A stretch of 64,000 nucleotides of DNA from assembly GCF_014268455.2 (NCBI RefSeq), contig NZ_CP077085.1:2521001-2585000 (forward strand). The letters run 5' to 3'. A program made the translations under genes and the position numbers. The notes beneath the pieces were generated by a model. That model did not search any database. It worked only from the letters and a program-made list of their open reading frames with translations, and had not been told where the DNA came from. The stretch comes from Pseudomonas shahriarae (GTDB taxonomy: Bacteria > Pseudomonadota > Gammaproteobacteria > Pseudomonadales > Pseudomonadaceae). How positions within the stretch are numbered: position 1 is the stretch's first letter; every line of letters begins with the position of its first letter. Below are positions 60,425-64,000 of the stretch, piece after piece.

Positions 60425-60877
60425 TCATCGCGGGGTTTTCAAGAAGCGTTGCGCATGATCAGGATCGGGCAGCAGGCAGCTGTCGTACCGGCCAAAAAGC
60501 CGATAGCGGTTACGTGCGATGCGGTCATAGGCCCAGTCACGAAGTACCCGTGGCAGTACCCGCAGCAACTGTAGCGGCCGCCAGGCCATGGGCAGCAGGG
60601 CGATGATCTGCAGGACTGCGTTGGAGCGGACCCAGTAGTGCTGGTCGCGAATCACCGCCAGGGTGTCGAATTGATCCAGGGGCAAGCCGGCCCAGGCGAG
60701 CAGTGCCTGGCCTTCGGGCGACTGGACGGCCGCCAGGCGAATACGCCGGTGGCGGTCATGGCGGATCAGGAACCTGACCCAGCCATTGCACAGTTTGCAG
60801 ACCCCGTCGAACAGCACCACCGTCTCGCCCTGGCTGAGCAAGGGGGCGGGAGTGGGGCGGGTAAAGGCGCCGGGCAT
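60425..60877 (-). CDS. DCC family thiol-disulfide oxidoreductase (DUF393)
   Basis: 150 residues from the ATG at 60877. VVLFDGVCKLCNGWV carries the DxxCxxC signature (D24, C27, C30), followed by FLIRHDRHRRI, typical of DUF393/YuxK proteins with a thioredoxin-like fold. The C-terminal DWAYDRIARNRYRLFGRYDSC is also characteristic. The physiological role of the family is poorly known. Confidence 0.88.
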   Translation of the reverse strand: MPGAFTRPTPAPLLSQGETVVLFDGVCKLCNGWVRFLIRHDRHRRIRLAAVQSPEGQALLAWAGLPLDQFDTLAVIRDQHYWVRSNAVLQIIALLPMAWRPLQLLRVLPRVLRDWAYDRIARNRYRLFGRYDSCLLPDPDHAQRFLKTPR

Positions 60878-60988
60878 AAGGGTGGGTCCAATGAGGCTCT
60901 GGAGCCTCGGATCATACCGGCGAGCCCGCACTGATGATACACGGGCCGGAAAACGCGATGCTGTTCAGTTGGTAAGCACAAATAAAGT

Positions 60989-61078
60989 GTGGCGAGCGGG
61001 CTTGCCCGCGTTGGACTGCGCAGCAGTCCCATTTTTAGGGCCGCTACGCGACCCAGCGCGAGCAAGCCCGCTCGCCAC
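60989..61078. repeat. REPIN
   Basis: gtggcgagcgggcttgcccg and the reverse complement cgggc-aagcccgctcgccac type end bound a loop of about 50 bases. It lies between the DCC gene and the LysR gene. Confidence 0.85.
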
Positions 61079-61106
61079 AGGGATGCCGTTCGTGCATGAG
61101 GTGCTC

Positions 61107-62012
61107 CTACACGGGGCTATGGCCCAAGCGGTCCTTGATCCAGTCATACAGGTTATTGCCCTCGCTCGACAGCTCGCTGGTGGCTCGGCGGCACAGGTAA
61201 TACTGGCGACCGTCATCCACCTGCAGGTCAAACAATTGCACCAGCTCACCCGTAGCCACCAGTGGCGCCACCAACGGCGCGCGCAGCAGCGAGCAGCCCA
61301 GGCCGGTGCGGGTGGCGACCAGGGTCAACTGGCCGTCCTCCAGCAGCAGGCCGTTGTGTGTGTTGCTGTGGCTGATCGCGGCGGCATCGAACCATTGGCC
61401 CCAGGTACCACGCTCTTCGTCGTGCAGCAGGGGCAGTTCGCTGAGGGCCTGGGGGCTGTCGATAGGGCCGTGGCGCTGGAGGAATTCGCGGCTGCAGAAC
61501 GGCGTGACCGCGCCGCTGATCAGGGGCTCGCTGTGATAACCCGGCCAGTGCCCGGTGCCGAAGCGGATCGACAGGTCGGCGGCATCGCTGGGGTAGCTGC
61601 GGTGGTTGGCGTAGGTGATGTTGATATCCAGCGCCGGGTTGGCGCTCAAAAACTGCGCCAGGCTCGGGATGAACAGGTTGGTCGCGAACATCGGGATCAG
61701 GCTGATGGTGACCTGGCGTGTCGCGCTTTTCTCGCGCACGTGTTCGGTGGCGCTGCGCAGTACCGCGAATGCCGAGCGAATCGCCCGGTAGTACTCGCGG
61801 CCTTCTTCGGTCAGGCCCAGGTTGCGGCCTTGGCGCATCGTCAGCGGCTGTTGCAGGAAGCTCTCGAGCAAGTGCAACTGATGGCTGACAGCCGAGGGCG
61901 ACACCCCCAGCTCGCGGGCGGCGGCATTGACACCACCGTGGCGGGCAAAGGCCTCGAAAGTACGCACGGCCCGTAGAGGCGGATCGTTGGCTAACTGTTC
62001 TAAATTATTCAT
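61107..62012 (-). CDS. LysR family transcriptional regulator (GcvA-like)
   Basis: 301 residues. The helix-turn-helix is at about 14-70 (FARHGGVNAAARELGVSPSAVSHQLHLLE), with a periplasmic-binding-like effector domain after residue 95. DLSIRFGTGHWPG resembles the GcvA/AmpR group. Divergent from the liv permease genes across 189 AT-rich bases, so these are its likely targets. A near-perfect palindrome touches its start codon. Confidence 0.9.
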   Translation of the reverse strand: MNNLEQLANDPPLRAVRTFEAFARHGGVNAAARELGVSPSAVSHQLHLLESFLQQPLTMRQGRNLGLTEEGREYYRAIRSAFAVLRSATEHVREKSATRQVTISLIPMFATNLFIPSLAQFLSANPALDINITYANHRSYPSDAADLSIRFGTGHWPGYHSEPLISGAVTPFCSREFLQRHGPIDSPQALSELPLLHDEERGTWGQWFDAAAISHSNTHNGLLLEDGQLTLVATRTGLGCSLLRAPLVAPLVATGELVQLFDLQVDDGRQYYLCRRATSELSSEGNNLYDWIKDRLGHSPV

Positions 62013-62028
62013 GTATTGAATTAAATAC
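62013..62028. promoter_or_regulatory. palindrome at the LysR start, probable operator
   Basis: gtattgaattaaatac is a 16-base near-perfect palindrome directly upstream of the LysR ATG. LysR-type regulators often bind such sites and repress their own gene. The remaining 62029-62201 is AT-rich promoter region for livH. Confidence 0.4.
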
Positions 62029-62201
62029 TAAGTAAAAAGATAAATAAAGCGCAAAAAGGTCCCGTGTATAGGGGCTTTTGTAGTTGGTATAACCATATTC
62101 CCTTCAGATATTTGATAAAAACAGAATAAATAACTAGTGTTCCGCGCTCGGGCTTTTTAGTCGGCGCGCCTTGGCCACGACGTTTTTTGTAAAGGGAGTT
62201 G

Positions 62202-63154
62202 ATGGTTCTCATGGATGCGTTTATCCAGCAACTGCTTAACGGCTTGCTGTCGGGCAGTCTCTACGCGTTGGTCGCCTTGGGTTACACCATGGTCTACGGC
62301 ATTTTGCGCATCATCAACTTTGCCCATGGCGATGTGTTGATGATCGGCGCACTGGTGGGCCTGTCGGTGATCCGCGTGCTGCAGGCAGCCTGGCCGGATA
62401 TGCCGCCGGTGCTGTTGCTGCTGACGGCGGCGATGATCGCCATGGCCTTTTGTGCGGTGCTGGCGGTGGTGATCGAGCGTGTTGCCTATCGGCGCTTGCG
62501 CAACGCGCCGCGCCTGGCACCGTTGATCAGTGGTATCGGCGTGTCGCTGTTGTTGCAGACCGTGGCGATGCTGGTCTGGACCCGTAACCCGCAGATGTTC
62601 CCGCAATTGCTGCCCCTGGAACCTATCGAAGTACTCGCTGGCGATGCCACCCACGCTGCCGTGACCAATGCCACCGCATTGACCACCATTGGCGTGGCGT
62701 TAAGCCTGATGCTCGGGTTGTTGCTGTTGGTAGAGCGCACGCGCTTTGGCCGGGCCATGCGCGCCGTGGCCGAGAACCCGCAAGTGGCGAGCCTGATGGG
62801 CATCAACCCGAACCGCATCATCGTCATGACCTTCGCCATCGGCGGCGCCCTGGCCGCGCTGGCGGGCATCATGATGGCCAGCAACTATGGCAGCGCGCAT
62901 TTCTACATGGGCTTTTTGCCCGGGATCAAAGCGTTTACCGCGGCGGTGCTGGGCGGCATCGGCAACCTCAAGGGCGCGATGCTCGGCGGCCTGCTGCTGG
63001 GGCTGATCGAAGCCCTCGGCACCGGCTACCTGGGGGCTGCCACCAACGGTGTGTTCGGCAGCAACTACCAGGACGTGTTCGCGTTTATCGTGTTGATCGC
63101 GGTGCTGGTGTTGCGGCCCCAGGGGTTGTTGGGCGAACGATTGGCGACCCGCGC

Positions 63155-63158
<4 letters not shown>
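62202..63158 (+). CDS. livH: branched-chain amino acid ABC transporter permease LivH
   Basis: 318 residues with about eight membrane helices. INFAHGDVLMIGA is the LivH signature, and RAVAENPQVASLMGINPNR includes the EAA loop that contacts the ATPases. Two starts are possible: ATG 62202, close to aaaggg, and ATG 62211 (MDAFIQQ), which fits homologues better. The stop overlaps livM by four bases. No binding protein is seen upstream, so it may follow livM outside the window. Confidence 0.9.

Positions 63159-64000
<842 letters not shown>

Overview
The window looks like chromosome of a Pseudomonas of the P. fluorescens group. The DNA is GC-rich, the gaps between genes carry many REP/REPIN hairpins built on gtgggagc-ggcttgc...gcaagcc-gctcccac, and the gene set is typical: PepSY/DUF3325/DUF3649 iron proteins, a liposecretin type II secretion system, a DING protein, and the vre-hxc-pdt block known from P. 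aeruginosa. I saw no rRNA, tRNA or CRISPR array.

Layout. 1-4768: five-gene PLP/transport cluster (ornithine cyclodeaminase-like, MATE exporter, HisC-like aminotransferase, cysteine synthase-like enzyme, GNAT), probably making and exporting an unusual amino acid. 4982-6049: YahK-type zinc alcohol dehydrogenase. 6083-8112: first copy of a large palindromic repeat, split by an IS481-type element with a 4-bp target duplication. 8199-10292: DUF3325, PepSY and DUF3649 genes. 10505-12561: OmpR-type two-component pair. 12744-13429: cysteine hydrolase behind a Thr-rich leader ORF and terminator. 13442-13729: small secreted protein.

13885-28032 is a surface-signalling and secretion locus. VreA/VreI/VreR (STN-TonB-like protein, ECF sigma, FecR anti-sigma) precede eleven type II secretion genes of Hxc type (J, H, C, I, G, K, L, M, D, E, F), whose secretin has a lipobox. 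A DING phosphate-binding/alkaline phosphatase protein follows, the likely cargo. 28160-40471 encodes a 4103-residue TpsA exoprotein (PdtA-like). Its partner operon lies at 49179-58200: PhdA-like protein, TpsB (PdtB), an ExbB with a periplasmic DUF2341/LamG-like part, ExbD, TonB, porin, coiled-coil protein, YbjN protein and PpiC isomerase. A LysR regulator follows.

Between pdtA and phdA, adjacent in P. aeruginosa as I recall it, lies an extra block at 41461-48133: a tyrosinase, an unknown 577-residue protein, a c-type cytochrome, a His-rich secreted protein and an Lrp-type regulator. It is bounded by two copies, in opposite orientation, of the same 0.85-kb palindromic element seen at 6083-8112. 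Each element is an inverted pair of about 400-bp half units around a central REPIN. The half units differ in sequence but keep the same three-way-junction fold, with compensatory base changes. This is the most unusual structure in the window.

59334-60877 holds two unrecognised proteins and a DCC thiol oxidoreductase. 61107-64000 holds a LysR regulator divergent from branched-chain amino acid ABC permeases (livH and livM, the latter cut by the window end).
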